Shown piece after piece: positions 8,866-20,248 of a DNA stretch of 64,000 bases. The stretch is from assembly GCA_025594325.1 (NCBI GenBank), contig JANHCV010000004.1, positions 1,984,001 through 2,048,000 of the forward strand, given 5' to 3'. The notes beneath the pieces were generated by a model. The model saw nothing but the letters and a program-made list of their open reading frames with translations, was not told the origin of the DNA and did not search any database. A program made the translations under genes and the position numbers. Positions within the stretch are counted from its first letter, which is position 1, and the number at the start of each line of letters is the position of its first letter. The stretch is from Blastocladiella emersonii ATCC 22665. Its lineage: Eukaryota > Blastocladiomycota > Blastocladiomycetes > Blastocladiales > Blastocladiaceae.

Positions 8866-11800
8866 ATGAATCGCGATATCCGAGTGTCTATCGACCGAGG
8901 TAGGCCCTCGCATGGCCAGTAACCCGCCCGGCCGGCCGGTGCTGACCCCGCCCTCGTACAACCACCGTCTAGGCGGCACCTTCACCGATGTGTTCGCGAT
9001 GCAGTCGTCGCCCGACGGCGGCGCGCCCACGACCAAGGTGTTCAAGCTGCTGTCGGTCGATCCGCGCAACTACGCCGACGCCAACGTCGAGGGCATCCGC
9101 CGCGTCCTTGAGCACTTCACGGGCCAGCCGCACCCGCGCGGCGTCCCGCTCGATACGTCCCGCCTCGCCTCGATCCGCCTCGGCACCACCGTCGCAACCA
9201 ACGCCCTGCTCGAGCGCAACGGCGAGCCGTGCGCCCTGCTCATCACCAAGGGCTTCCGCGACCTGCTGCACATCGGCAACCAGTCGCGCCCCAACATCTT
9301 TGATCTCAAGGTCCTCGCCCCCGAGGTCCTCTACGATGCCGTCGCCGAGGTCGACGAGCGCGTCACGCTCCTCGGCTACACGATCAGCCCCGACGGCGCC
9401 ATCGATCCCGCCGACTACGCCACCGACCCGCACGTCGTCCGCGGTATCACGGGCGAGCTCGTCAAGGTGCACCGCGCGCCCGATCTCGCCGTCGTCGAGA
9501 AGCAGCTGCGCGACATCTTTGCCTCGGGCATCCACTCCGTCGCCATCTGCCTGCTGCACAGCTACACGTTCGTCGACCACGAGCAGGCCGTCGCGGGCCT
9601 CGCGCGCCAGATCGGCTTCACCAACGTGTCGGTCTCGTCCGAGATTATGCCGCGCATCAAGGCCGTGCCGCGCGGCATGACCGCCGTCACCGACGCCTAC
9701 CTCACGCCCAAGATCAAGCAGTACGTCGACTCGCTCATGCGCGGGTTCAAGACGCTCGACGGCGTCCGCGTCGAGTTCATGCGGTCCGACGGCGGCCTGA
9801 CCCCCGTGTCCGACTTCCGCGGCTACGCCGCCATCCTGTCGGGTCCCGCCGGCGGCTACGTCGGCTACGCGCTCACGTCGTATTCGGCCAAGACCAAGCT
9901 CCCGATCCTGTCGGTCGACATTGGCGGTACCTCGGCCGACACGTCGCGGTACGACGGCGAGTTCGAGCACGTCTTCGAGACGACCACGGCCGGCGTCACC
10001 ATCTCCACGCCGCAGCTCGACATCAACACGGTCGCCGCCGGCGGCTCGTCGCGCCTCTTCTTCCGCAACGGTCTGTTCACGGTTGGCCCCGAGTCGGCGG
10101 GCAGCGAGCCCGGCCCAATCTGCTACCGCAAGCCCGGCGGCGTGCTCGCCATCACCGACGCGAACCTGCTCCTCGGCCGCATCTCGGTCTCGCACTTCCC
10201 TAAGATCTTCGGCCCCACCGAGGACCTGCCGCTCGACCTCGAGGGCACCACGCGCGCGTTCCAGGCCCTCACGGACGAGATCAACGCGGCGCTCGGCACG
10301 TCCAAGTCCGTCGACGAGGTCGCGTTCGGCTTCATCAAGGTCATGAACGAGACCATGTGCCAGAAGATGCTCGCCATCACGCAGGCCAAGGGCTTCGACG
10401 TCGAGAAGCACATCCTTTCGTGCTTTGGCGGTGCCGGCGCGCAGCACGGTGTCGCCGTCGCGCGCAACCTCGGGATCCGCCGCGTGTTCGTCCACCGCCA
10501 CGCGCCCATCCTGTCGGCGTACGGCCTCTCGCTCGCGTCCGTCGTGCACGAGGAGCACGAGCCGTGCCAGGCCACGCTGACGCCCGCGTCGCTCGTCGAG
10601 CTCGAGGCCAAGCTCGCGGACCTCGCCGCGCGCGCCCGCACCTATTTCGCCGACCAGGATTTCGCCGCGGCCGACGTCGACGTGCACGAGTACCTCAACC
10701 TGCGCTACGAGGGCACCGACACCAACCTCATGATCCGCCGCCGCACGCACGCAGTCGCCGACCTCGTCGCCGACTTCGAGGCCGACTACGTGCGCGAGTT
10801 CGGGTTCAAGCTGTCTCGCCCGCTCATCGTCGACGACCTGCGCGTCCGCGGGTCCGCGCGCGACCGCCACGTCGCCGGGATCCAGACGGGCACCGACCTC
10901 CAGGACGAGCTCGACTCGCTCAAGCGCGCGCCCGCGCCGCCGTCGGCGCTCCGCCAGTCCATGTATTTCGAGCACGTCGGCCGCATCGACGCGCCGCTCT
11001 ACGTCATGGGCGAGCACGCGCTGCGTCCCGGTCACACCATCGCCGGCCCCGCGCTCATCCTCGACCAGAACACAACTATTGTGCTGCCGCCGGGCTCGAC
11101 GGCCATCATCACCTCGTCGACGGTCGTCATCGATGTCGAGAAGGCCGGCGCCCCTGCGACTGGTGTGCCCACCGCCAGCACGAGCGCCAGCGAGGCCGAG
11201 GTGACGTGCGACCCGATCCAGCTGTCGTTGTTTGGCCATCGATTCATGCACATTGCCGAGCAGATGGGCCACACCCTGCAGAAAACTTCGATCAGCACCA
11301 ACATCAAGGAGCGTCTCGACTTTTCTTGCGGTACGGTCTCGCTTCTTTAACCCATTTCATCGGCGCGTGTGCATCCTCGGCATGATTGTGGTGCTCTGTG
11401 CATGCATGAGGCGCCCTCTGTGTGGGTTGTTGGTCGCCGCGAGCGGGGTCGCTCGCAGTCGATGGGGGACTGACCGTTTGGCCTCCCCTCGCCCAGCTCT
11501 CTTCTCTCCTCATGGTTATTTAGTCTCCAACGCTCCTTCCATTCCCATACATTTGGGCAGCATGCAGGATGCTGTACGGTTCCAGATCCGCAACTTTCCC
11601 GAGATGCGCGACGGCGACGTGATCGTGGCCAACCACCCGGCCTGCGGCGGCAGCCACCTGCCCGACATCACGGTCATCACGCCCGTTTTCCACGATGGCA
11701 AGATCATCTTCTTTGTCGCCTCGCGCGGGCACCACGCCGACATTGGCGGGATCTCGCCTGGGTCGATGCCGTCCAACTCGACCGAGCTGTGGCAGGAGGG

Positions 11801-13209
11801 CGCGGCCATCACGGGCTTCAAGATCGTCGAGGCGGGCGTGTTCCAGGAGAAGGGCATCACCGAGCTGCTCATGGCGCCTGGCAAGTACCCTGGATGCTCG
11901 GGCTCGCGCAACCTCGCCGACAACCTCTCGGACCTGCGCGCCCAGGTCGCCGCCAACCATCGCGGCATCACGCTGTGCAAGCAGCTCATCGCCGAATGCG
12001 GCCTGCGCACCGTGCACGCCTACATGGAGGTACGCGTTCTTCTCATCTTTCGCGATTGGGCGGCAAAACCGACTCACAATGACCGGCCGTCCTTGCAACT
12101 GTCTAGTTCATTCGCGCCAACGCCGAGAACGCCGTCCGCGAGCTGCTCAAGCAGACGGCCGCCAAGTACGGTCCGCGCCTGCACGCCAAGGACTTCATGG
12201 ACGACGGGTCGCCGATCGAGCTGACCGTGACCATTGACCCGGCGACTGGTTCAGCGACGTTCGACTTCTCGGGCACGGGTCCCGAGGTCTACGGTAACTT
12301 CAACGCGCCGCTGTCGATCACGTACTCGGCCACCCTCTACACTCTCCGCGCCATGCTCGACTCGGATATCCCGCTCAACCAGGGCTGCCTCGGCCCCGTC
12401 ACCTTCTACATCCCGTCGGGCTGCCTCCTCAGCCCGTCCAAGGACGCCGCCGTGGTCGGCGGCAACGTCATGACGTCGCAGCGCGTGGTCGACGTGGTGC
12501 TGCGCGCCTTCAACTACTGCGCGGCGTCCCAGGGCGACTGCAACAACCTCACGTTCGGCAACGACAGCTTCGGGTACTACGAGACGATCGCCGGCGGCGC
12601 TGGTGCGGGGCCGGGATGGCACGGTCGATCGGGCGTGCACACGTACGTTCTCGCGCTTCCGCCCTGTGCTTGGCCACGGTCCGCTGCGACTCACCGCGAC
12701 TCTCTCGTCTGTGTAGCCATATGACCAACACGCGCATCACGGACCCCGAGATCCTCGAGCGGCGGTACCCGGTCGTGCTGCGCCAGTTCTCGCTGCGCAA
12801 GGGCTCGGGCGGCGCGGGCAAGTGGCGCGGCGGCGACGGCGTGGTCCGCGAGCTCGAGTTCACGGTCCCGCTGCAGGTGTCGGTGCTGACGGAGCGCCGC
12901 GTGCACTCGCCGTACGGCCTCGCGGGCGGGCACTCGGGCGAGCCGGGTCGCAACCTGCTGATCAAGGGCGGCGGCGACGGCGGCAAGCGCACCATCAACC
13001 TCGGCGGCAAGTGCACGGTCAAAGTCGAGGCGGGCGACACGGTCATGATCTGCACGCCGGGCGCGGGCGGGTACGGCGCACCCGACGCGGCGGGCGGCGG
13101 CAACGGCGACGACGCGATGCAGGTCGAGAACAACGAGGGCGAGGTCGCGGTGCCGTACCTCCAGACGGGCAGCTACCTCAAGCGCAAGTTTGAGCAGTAC
13201 AGCAACTGA
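8866..13209 (+). CDS. OPLAH: 5-oxoprolinase (ATP-hydrolysing), hydantoinase A/B type
   Basis: Converts 5-oxo-L-proline to L-glutamate with ATP hydrolysis, closing the gamma-glutamyl (glutathione) cycle in the cytosol. Five exons: 8866-8899, 8973-11330, 11497-12029, 12107-12642 and 12717-13209, giving 1,317 residues, close to animal and yeast enzymes. The tiny first exon encodes [11 protein letters not shown]. Joining it to exon 2 makes DRGGTFTDV, the family's N-terminal nucleotide-binding motif, which decides the start. The hydantoinase A half includes [15 protein letters not shown] and [10 protein letters not shown]. The hydantoinase B half starts near [10 protein letters not shown] and includes [28 protein letters not shown] and [13 protein letters not shown]. 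Introns 73, 166, 77 and 74 nt. A damaged inverted copy of its 3' part lies at 14759-15386. Confidence 0.95.
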
Positions 13210-14506
13210 GCGCGTCGTGAATACACACGTCCAGTTCTGATCGAATCTCGCTCGCCCGTCTCTCGCAACTCAACGCGACGCGTTCCGCGCGCAGGACTGA
13301 GAGGACTCGAGCGGGAGACATGCTTTACAAGAACACCGATCGTGATATATGATACTAATGTCATCGCGTGCCCTCCTACTGAGGCGTCACATCAGGACTA
13401 ACCCGAAAGGAACCGCCGTCCTCGCCTCCGGTCGCCGGCATCGAGGACCCCATCTAGTCGGTCCGAGCCAGCCAAAACAAACAAACAAACAACTACTGCG
13501 CCATCATCATCATCGAGACCTCGAGCGCGCCGCCGACCCACCCGAAAGGCACCGTACATCTCTTTGTCACAGGTGGGGTCAGAGCTACGAGGACCCTCCA
13601 TCTTGTCGGTCCGAGCGACGATGCGGCGCGCGAGTCTTTTGGCGGCACGGCACGCACGCGCGCGCGGGGCCATGGACCGTACATGGTACCACCCGCGCGC
13701 GCGCCTGGCCGGTAGATGCGGAACAGGGGATGCGCACACGCGCACGCGTGCCGATGATGAGCGACGACGTGCGGGTGGCGGCTTCTACACGCGAGGAAGC
13801 GTTAGTCGAGGAGCGTGGGGTGCACCCAGAGTCGGATCGGTACCTTTGATGCGCGAGAGCGACAGCGTCGAGTCTTGATCAGGCCGTCGTGGCGCTCGAG
13901 GATGGTGATAGCGCGCGCGAGAGAGCAGCCCTTGATGATCGTGATCCTGACGAGACCGGGCACGCGAGGCCGACGAAGTGCAGGCGACGGGCGACTTGGT
14001 GTGGTCGATCAGGTTGTCGGCGAGCAGGTGCAGCGGCAGCGCGAGCGCGAACACGGGTCGGTCATGGCGAGGTACTTGGTGGTGACGAAGCCGAGAGAGC
14101 CGCGGCCGAACGCCGATGTTGATGGTCGTGGTGGACCGCGATCATGGGCTACGAGGTGGTGCTGCTTGTGCTCCTTGATCGAGCCTTGGTGCGTTGCAGC
14201 GAGTGAGGGTAGTGGTGGTGTATCATGATCATGGTAGTGGATGGTTGGTGAGGGAGGAGAGAGGAGGGATGCGGGGACCCAGGCCGAGCTTTGTAGCGGC
14301 TGGCCGAGCTCGGCCGTTCGCTGCACTGACTGGCGGCGCACTGCAAGTGCCGTGATATGCCAGTTGATAGAATTGGTTTCTGGCCTCATTCGCGCACCCA
14401 ACCGGTCAGTCGCGCGCGCAAAACCGCCAAATAATGGACGTGGGAGGCAAAACCGCGCGAGACGCGAGACGAAACGCGTCTCGCACCCAGCACGCGAGAT
14501 TCAAGG
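13210..14506. other. Gene-poor rearranged stretch after 5-oxoprolinase
   Basis: About 1.3 kb with no intact gene. It contains an imperfect direct repeat (13399-13470 against 13539-13622, sharing ACCCGAAAGG and TCGGTCCGAGC), alternating purine-pyrimidine runs of CGCGCG type near 13650-13720, and a minus-strand stretch that looks like decayed coding DNA (13850-14120). Confidence 0.45.
13850..14120 (-). pseudogene. Possible decayed coding fragment, family uncertain
   Basis: On the minus strand three consecutive pieces in different frames look coding. They read GRGSLGFVTTKYLAMTDP, then VFALALPLHLLADNLIDHTK, then GLVRITIIKGCSLARAITIL. Switching frames twice would give one continuous protein-like segment. 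The last part faintly resembles thioesterase-like proteins, but this is a guess. No start, stop or splice structure supports a working gene. Confidence 0.22.
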
Positions 14507-14758
14507 GACTGATTTTGAGGTGATTTCGACTCCTCTCGCGCCGCACAGAGCAGGGAGTATGTCCACGGGAGCTTCGACACAATCGCTGACATCCAGGTGT
14601 GCTGTACGTGGGGCCGGATCGGATGATCCAAGCTTCAAACGACAATGATAGTGCCGATCTTTTTCGCCCTCATTCGCGCAAGGTATTTTATCAGGTTAGT
14701 ACGCTATGACATGAGATCATTCGGCGCGAGAGGAGTCGAAATCACCTCAAAATCAGTC
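14507..14758. repeat. 37-bp inverted repeat pair beside the 5-oxoprolinase copy
   Basis: 14507-14543 (GACTGATTTTGAGGTGATTT...) is repeated inverted at 14722-14758, with 178 bp between. The right arm abuts the inverted 5-oxoprolinase duplicate directly, so the repeat probably took part in, or resulted from, the rearrangement. Confidence 0.8.
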
Positions 14759-15386
14759 GCTTGACCGTGCACTTGCCGCCGAGGTTGATGGTGCGCTTGC
14801 CGCCGTCGCCGCCGCCCTTGATCAGCAGGTTGCGACCCGGCTCGCCCGAGTGCCCGCCCGCGAGGCCGTACGGCGAGTGCACGCGGCGCTCCGTCAGCAC
14901 CGACACCTGCAGCGGGACCGTGAACTCGAGCTCGCGGACCACGCCGTCGCCGCCGCGCCACTTGCCCGCGCCGCCCGAGCCCTTGCGCAGCGAGAACTGG
15001 CGCAGCACGACCGGGTACCGCCGCTCGAGGATCTCGGGGTCCGTGATGCGCGTGTTGGTCATATGGCTACACAGACGAGAGAGTCGCGGTGAGTCGCAGC
15101 GGACCGTGGCCAAGCACAGGGCGGAAGCGCGAGAACGTACGTGTGCACGCCCGATCGACCGTGCCATCCCGGCCCCGCACCAGCGCCGCCGGCGATCGTC
15201 TCGTAGTACCCGAAGCTGTCGTTGCCGAACGTGAGGTTGTTGCAGTCGCCCTGGGACGCCGCGCAGTAGTTGAAGGCGCGCAGGATCACGTCGACCACAC
15301 GCTGCGATGTCATGACGTTGCCGCCGACCACGGCCGCGTCCTTGGACGGACTGAGAAAGCACCGTGAACTCCAGCTCGTGGTTCAC
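14759..15386 (-). pseudogene. Inverted partial duplicate of 5-oxoprolinase (exons 4-5)
   Basis: Minus-strand copy of the parent region about 12430-13022, covering the end of exon 4, the 74-nt intron and most of exon 5 ([13 protein letters not shown] through NLGGKCTVK). The intron is kept, so the copy arose from DNA, not from mRNA. Similarity to the parent is very high with few substitutions, suggesting a recent event. At its upstream edge (15355-15386) a short extra piece reading HELEFTV repeats a segment of exon 5, so the copy is a mosaic. It lacks the N-terminal half, the start and the C-terminal end, and cannot encode an enzyme. Confidence 0.85.
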
Positions 15387-15445
15387 CTCGGGGTCATGGT
15401 TTCCTTTGCCTTGTTTTGAACAAACACTGGAGAGAAGATGATGTA

Positions 15446-16177
15446 TCAGACTCCGTGCTGCTCAGAACGATCCGCAAGGAGAACCGGCGGTGCTGCGACA
15501 AGCTGCTGGAACCGCGCACGCCACGCGTCTTTGGCGCGGAGATACTCGAGAATCGCCTCGGATAGTTCCGGCGCCGGCACCCCCACGGCTGCGACGACGG
15601 GTTGGCGCGGCACCTCGCGCTCCAGACTTGGGCCAAGCGGGCTCACCACGGCGCCATCCCCTATCGGCGGCGGCAACCGGACCGGCGGCAAGCACGCCGC
15701 GACAAAGCTTTCGATCCCGTCCTCTTTCAACTCGTCGGCGGTGCGGAACAGCACGACCGCGACCGGATCCCCCGCCGTCGCGAGCGCCAGCGCGAGCCCG
15801 CCGCGGAGTATCTCGCACAACCCCGCGGGCGTCGCGAGCCACTTGCGCGCCGTATACTTTCTCGTGCTCGCAGGGGAGCGCACTTCGACCATCGCCTCGA
15901 AAGCGAGCGGCGGGTCGGTCTCACCGAGCGCGTGCAGCCGCGCCGCGAGCTCGGCCTGGCCCGTCGTCACGCCGGGTCGCGCGCGCACCGCTAGCTCCTG
16001 CAGCGCCTCCGAGACATCGAGAAGCAAGCGCAGTGGTGATGGGTCGCGGGACCCGGGCGACTCGAGGTGCGACACGAGCAGGCGCGCCGGCTCGTACAGC
16101 AGCTGCGGGGCGCGCTGGTGGTAGCGCGGCAGGGCCACGTCGGCGGGGCGACGTTGCTTCTTCATGAGAGTTTTCAT
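15446..16177 (-). CDS. Uncharacterised 243-residue protein
   Basis: A single-exon frame with GC-ending codons typical of genes here. Start taken at 16177 ([20 protein letters not shown]); Met at 16165 is an alternative. The protein is mixed alpha-helical, Leu/Ala/Pro-rich, with a basic N-terminus and no clear membrane segment or motif. Typical stretches are [16 protein letters not shown] and [20 protein letters not shown] do not recognise the family. It lies divergently to farnesyl diphosphate synthase with a 295-bp shared upstream region. Confidence 0.55.
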   Translation of the reverse strand: MKTLMKKQRRPADVALPRYHQRAPQLLYEPARLLVSHLESPGSRDPSPLRLLLDVSEALQELAVRARPGVTTGQAELAARLHALGETDPPLAFEAMVEVRSPASTRKYTARKWLATPAGLCEILRGGLALALATAGDPVAVVLFRTADELKEDGIESFVAACLPPVRLPPPIGDGAVVSPLGPSLEREVPRQPVVAAVGVPAPELSEAILEYLRAKDAWRARFQQLVAAPPVLLADRSEQHGV

Positions 16178-16210
16178 TGCACGTTGTCGTACGGAGGGAG
16201 AGCGGGGCCG

Positions 16211-16268
16211 GTGAGACACGCTGAGGAGCTAAGCGCGGCGCGAGCGCGATCGGCAGGTGCGAGACGCG
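16211..16268. promoter_or_regulatory. Two GTG(C)GAGACRCG motifs in a divergent promoter
   Basis: GTGAGACACGC (16211-16221) and GTGCGAGACGCG (16257-16268) lie between the divergent starts at 16177 and 16473, with a CACGTG just downstream near 16278. The motif recurs upstream of other genes in the window. Function is inferred from recurrence only. Confidence 0.4.
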
Positions 16269-16472
16269 CCTTGAAATCACGTGCGCGTGGGGTGAAGCCG
16301 GTGCGGGATCAGCCGGAGCGCAGGCGGTAAGCTCTTTGGGCGTCAAAGGAGCGCCCCGCGAACCTCCTGCTGCTCTCACGGTCCCTCCCCTCCCTCCCTC
16401 TGCTCTGCCGTGTCGCCAACCAGGCTAGACTGTACCACTACGACCACCACCTGCTACGCATCTTGGCCCGCC

Positions 16473-17618
16473 ATGACGCTCTCGACCGCCGCTCCCACCG
16501 GTGCCGCTACTGCCGCCAACGCAACTGCCTCGTCGCCTCTCATGCCCATCACGCTGCCGCTCAAGACGTCGCCCGAGGTGGTGGCCGCGTTCGAGGCGTC
16601 GTACCACGTCATTGCGGGCGACCTGCTGCACGAGCTCGAGCACGTGTACAAGATGCCGCCCGTCGGCGTGGAGCGGATGCGCGCGATCCTCGAGCACAAC
16701 GTGTGCGGCGGCAAGATGAACCGCGGCATCGCCGTCATCGACACGCTCATGATCATTGCGCAGGGCCAGGGCCGCGTGCTGTCCGAGGCCGAGGTGTTCC
16801 GCGCGCACGTTGCCGGGTGGGCCATCGAGTGGATGCAGGCGTGCTTCCTCGTCGCCGACGACATCATGGACCAGTCGCACACGCGCCGCGGCAAGCCGTG
16901 CTGGTACCGCGTCGAGGGCGTCGGGCTCAACGCCGTCAACGACGCGCTGATCCTCGAGGGCCACATTTTCCGCTTTGTCAAGAAGCACTTCCGCGCCATG
17001 CCCTACTACGCCGACCTCGTCGACCTGCTGCACGAGGTGGCCTACCTGACCGAGCTCGGCCAGCTCATCGACATGCTGACCGCCCCCGAGGGCGACGTCG
17101 ACCTCAACCGCTTCTCGCTCGACCGCCACTCGTACATTGTCGTGCACAAGACCTCCTACTACTCCTTCTACCTGTCGGTCGCCATGGCCCTCATGATCGC
17201 CGGCATCCACGACCAGCGCGCCTTCGACCAGGCCAAGCAGATCCTCCTCCCGCTCGGCGAGTACTTCCAGGTCCAGGACGACTACCTCGACGCCTTCGCC
17301 GACCCGTCGGTCCTCGGCAAGATCGGCACCGACATCGAGGACAACAAGTGCTCGTGGCTCATCAACACGGCGCTCGCCCGGTGCGACAAGGACCAGCGCG
17401 CCGTGCTCGACGCCAACTACGGCATCAAGGACCCCGCCTGCATCGCCCGCGTCAAGCAGGTGTACCGCGACCTCGACCTGACCGCCGTCTTCGAGGACTA
17501 CGAGGACAAGTCGCACAAGCGCATCCTCGACCTCATCAACGCCGTCGACCCCGCCCTCGGCGTGCCCCGCGAGGTCTACGTGTCGTTCATGAACAAGATC
17601 TACAAGCGCTCCAAGTAA
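16473..17618 (+). CDS. ERG20: Farnesyl diphosphate synthase
   Basis: Condenses dimethylallyl diphosphate with isopentenyl diphosphates to farnesyl diphosphate, feeding sterols, ubiquinone and prenylation. A single exon of 381 residues; the first 30 are a low-complexity Ala/Thr extension. The first aspartate-rich motif, DDIMD (129-133), is followed by the RRGKPCWYR segment. The second is DDYLD (269-273) in FQVQDDYLDAFADP, then GKIGTDIEDNKCSWL; Lys near 226 (HKTSYY) is also conserved. The protein ends YKRSK, the basic tail usual in eukaryotic enzymes. The residue five before the first motif is Cys124 where most farnesyl synthases have Phe or Tyr, while Phe125 is kept. This position helps set chain length, so product length merits a check. 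Confidence 0.95.
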   Translation: MTLSTAAPTGAATAANATASSPLMPITLPLKTSPEVVAAFEASYHVIAGDLLHELEHVYKMPPVGVERMRAILEHNVCGGKMNRGIAVIDTLMIIAQGQGRVLSEAEVFRAHVAGWAIEWMQACFLVADDIMDQSHTRRGKPCWYRVEGVGLNAVNDALILEGHIFRFVKKHFRAMPYYADLVDLLHEVAYLTELGQLIDMLTAPEGDVDLNRFSLDRHSYIVVHKTSYYSFYLSVAMALMIAGIHDQRAFDQAKQILLPLGEYFQVQDDYLDAFADPSVLGKIGTDIEDNKCSWLINTALARCDKDQRAVLDANYGIKDPACIARVKQVYRDLDLTAVFEDYEDKSHKRILDLINAVDPALGVPREVYVSFMNKIYKRSK

Positions 17619-17895
17619 GTCTTTGCAGGCTTTTTTGTTCACCTGTTTCTCATATCCCCCGATCGAGTTAAATGTATCAGCAGCAGTTCTTGCACACCAC
17701 ACTCCTCTCGCCTCGCGTGCGCGTGCCTCCGTGAGCTGTGGCAGGTGCGAGACACGCTGCGAGACGCGTCGCGTCGACGCGTTCTTCCTCTTCTTCTCCG
17801 TCCACTTGCCCCCGCAAATTAACCCATCATACTGAATGCAGCGGCCCATGCACTGAATGCATCTGAATGAAGTGAAGCCATCGTGATCAACAAGG
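17619..17895. promoter_or_regulatory. Upstream region of the BBOF1-like gene with GAGAC motifs
   Basis: A 277-bp gap. It contains GTGCGAGACACG (17745-17756) and, two bases on, TGCGAGACGCGTC (17758-17770), about 130-150 bp upstream of the ATG at 17896. This is the densest occurrence of the recurring motif in the window. Confidence 0.4.
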
Positions 17896-19965
17896 ATGTC
17901 TGAAAAGCGCAAGAAGAAAAAGGCCGAAAAGGAGGAGACCGGTACGCCGGCGGCCATCGCTTCGCGGCCACCGACTATCCTGACCACGCGGCCGGCGAGT
18001 AGGAGGCGAGACGGTCAAGGGCGGCGGGCCAGCGGCCGACCCGGTGCTCGTCGAGATGTACGAGCTCAGGATCAAGGATCTCGCTGAGAAGATTGACAAG
18101 GCGTACGTCCGATCGAAGGAGGGGAGCGAGGCCTGGCTGACATTGCGGATGATGTAGCAAGGAGAAGCAGAGGGCGCTGCAGGCCGAGAACGAGACGCTG
18201 CTCAAGGCGCAGACCAAGTCCGTCTCGGAAAAGGTACTCCTTCCGCACTCCGACCACGCGCGAGGCCACCACTGACTTGACGCGAGAACAATGTAGCAAG
18301 ACATCGTCGAGTTCCTGCGCATCGAGCTGGCCAACCACGAGCGGACGCTGGCCGAGACCGAGGACGCGCTGCACGCGCTAGAGCAGGAGAAGCAGTTCCT
18401 GATGCGCACGCACGCCGAGGAGCTGAGCGTCAAGGAGCACCACATGGACGAGGAGCGCGAGGCGCTGCAGCAGAAGGTGTCGAAGCTGAGCGCGGATCTC
18501 GCGGACCTGGCCGAGTTCCGCGGCCGCAAGGACGCCATGGAGCGCGACCTCGCCTCGCTCGTCACGGAGCTCGAGCGCAAGGAACGCGATTTCCGCACCG
18601 AGACCACGGCCATGGAGCGCAAGTTCCTCCAGGACAAGCACCTGCTCAAGCGCGAGATGGTCGGCAAGGTGACCGAGGCCGTGGCCAGCTTCCGCCGCGT
18701 CGCCGACACCCAGATTGCGGAAACCACCAAGCGCGCGATCCGAGAGAACCTCCTCGCCACGGCCCAGCTCCGCAAGATGGCTACCAAGACGTCCGAGCTG
18801 CTCGCCGAGAACGAGGCCCTCAAGGACGCCAACCGCCGCCTGCGCATCGACGCCGAGATTCTACGGGATGGCCAGGCGCAGCTCGCCCGCAAGAACGCCG
18901 GCGCGTACCACCTCATCCGCCGCCTCCTCGCCAAGCTCGAGGCCGCGCGCGTCCCGCTCGACCGCGATGACCACAAGCTGATCCGCGGCACGGTCCCGCC
19001 GCTCGACCCGAGCGAGGTGCGTGGCGGGCGCGAGGCTGGCGGCGGGTACGTCCCGCTCACCGGCGGGAGTGGCGTGACGGGAAGCCGGCCGCAGACGAGC
19101 GGGTCGACGCCGCACTCGACCATGGGACTTGCTGGCGGCGGCGGCGCTCCCGGCGGCGAGACGTTCATGGCGCTTAGTCCGCCCGGCTCGCCCTCGCGGC
19201 GCGCCCCGCCTCACGGCGGCTCCAACCCGACGGGCCCATCCACCACAACGACAGCCGCATCGCCCGGCCAGGTGCGACACCTGCAGGCGCAGCTGAACCG
19301 CGCCGAGACCGTGGCCGAGCAGCTGCACGGCGTCGTCGCCGATCTCGCCGACCATCTGCACCGCGTGTACCCGGCCGTCTCCTCGCCCGCGCGTCACCAC
19401 CACCACCACGGGTCCAAATCGCCGAACCGGCGGCACCCGCACCCACACGCACAAGCCCCGGCGGCGGCCGAGCCGCTGACGGCGGTGGTCCCGCCCGTGG
19501 TCCGCCGGTTCGTGCAGGACCTGCGCAGCCAGCGCGCGTTCGTGTCGCTGCACCTCCCGCGACCGCCGTCGCCCGTGCCCGGGTCCGGGGCCGCGCAGCA
19601 GGCGGGCGAGTTTGGGGGTCTCACGCCCGCCGGAGCCGCCGCGCGGAGCCCGCCCGCGGCGACGGCGGGATCGCTCGGCGCGCTCGCGGGCCCGGTCGTC
19701 CTCGGCGCGGCGCAGGTGGACGCGGCGGGGACGAATGCTATGGCGCTGAGTACGCGGAAGCACGTCAACCTCGAGCTGGTACGTCACCGTGACGTTGCTG
19801 AGGCACGGGATGATCTGCTCACACTCTCCGTGACGACGCGACGCGAACGTGTAGCTGCTCTCGCACCTCCCGCAGCTGCCCGGCAGCGGGACCAGCCTCA
19901 AGGGCGGCGGCGCTGGCGGAGGCGGACCCGGCGCGGGCTCGGCGACGGCGGTCGGGTCGACGTGA
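17896..19965 (+). CDS. Basal body-orientation factor 1-like coiled-coil protein
   Basis: Probable axonemal or basal-body protein. Exons 17896-17941, 18003-18102, 18158-18233, 18297-19778 and 19855-19965 give 604 residues. It opens with a Lys/Glu-rich tail (MSEKRKKKKAEKEE). A continuous coiled coil over roughly residues 35-310 contains MAETTKRAIREN-like IAETTKRAIRENLL, the hallmark of the DUF4515/BBOF1 family. The C-terminal half is Pro/Gly/Ala-rich and probably disordered, ending in a Gly-rich tail. In animals BBOF1 belongs to motile cilia, so its presence supports a flagellate life stage. The last intron (19779-19854) was placed by its GTACG...TAG ends and the frame it preserves. Orthology to BBOF1 versus a sister DUF4515 protein is not settled. 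Confidence 0.72.
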
Positions 19966-20248
19966 GGCCGTCGTTGCATCCGGTCCACCGAAGGGATGAA
20001 TACATGATGTGTCGGAGTGAGCAAGGCAAGGTCGTCGTCGTCGTGTCGTGTTGAGCGCCACCGTTATCGCGTGCTAAAACCAACGCGCCTATCGGCCCAC
20101 TCGCGCGCGCGTCGACTATCACCCGTTCCCACCGACTGAGAAGCAGCAAACCTTGACGCGTCCGCCCGCCGCCGCTCGTCCTCGCTCTCCCTTCGCCATC
20201 ATCAGAGCAGGACATCAAAGAAGCAGTGTCTCTGCCACCAGAACAACC

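Noticed and set aside
8969-11272. 767-codon open frame antisense to 5-oxoprolinase
   Set aside because: High-GC codons in the real gene suppress stops on the other strand. The translation is Arg/Val/Glu-Asp-rich without domains.
16425-17987. 520-codon frame opposite farnesyl diphosphate synthase
   Set aside because: Shadow of a strongly supported gene, with no domain content.
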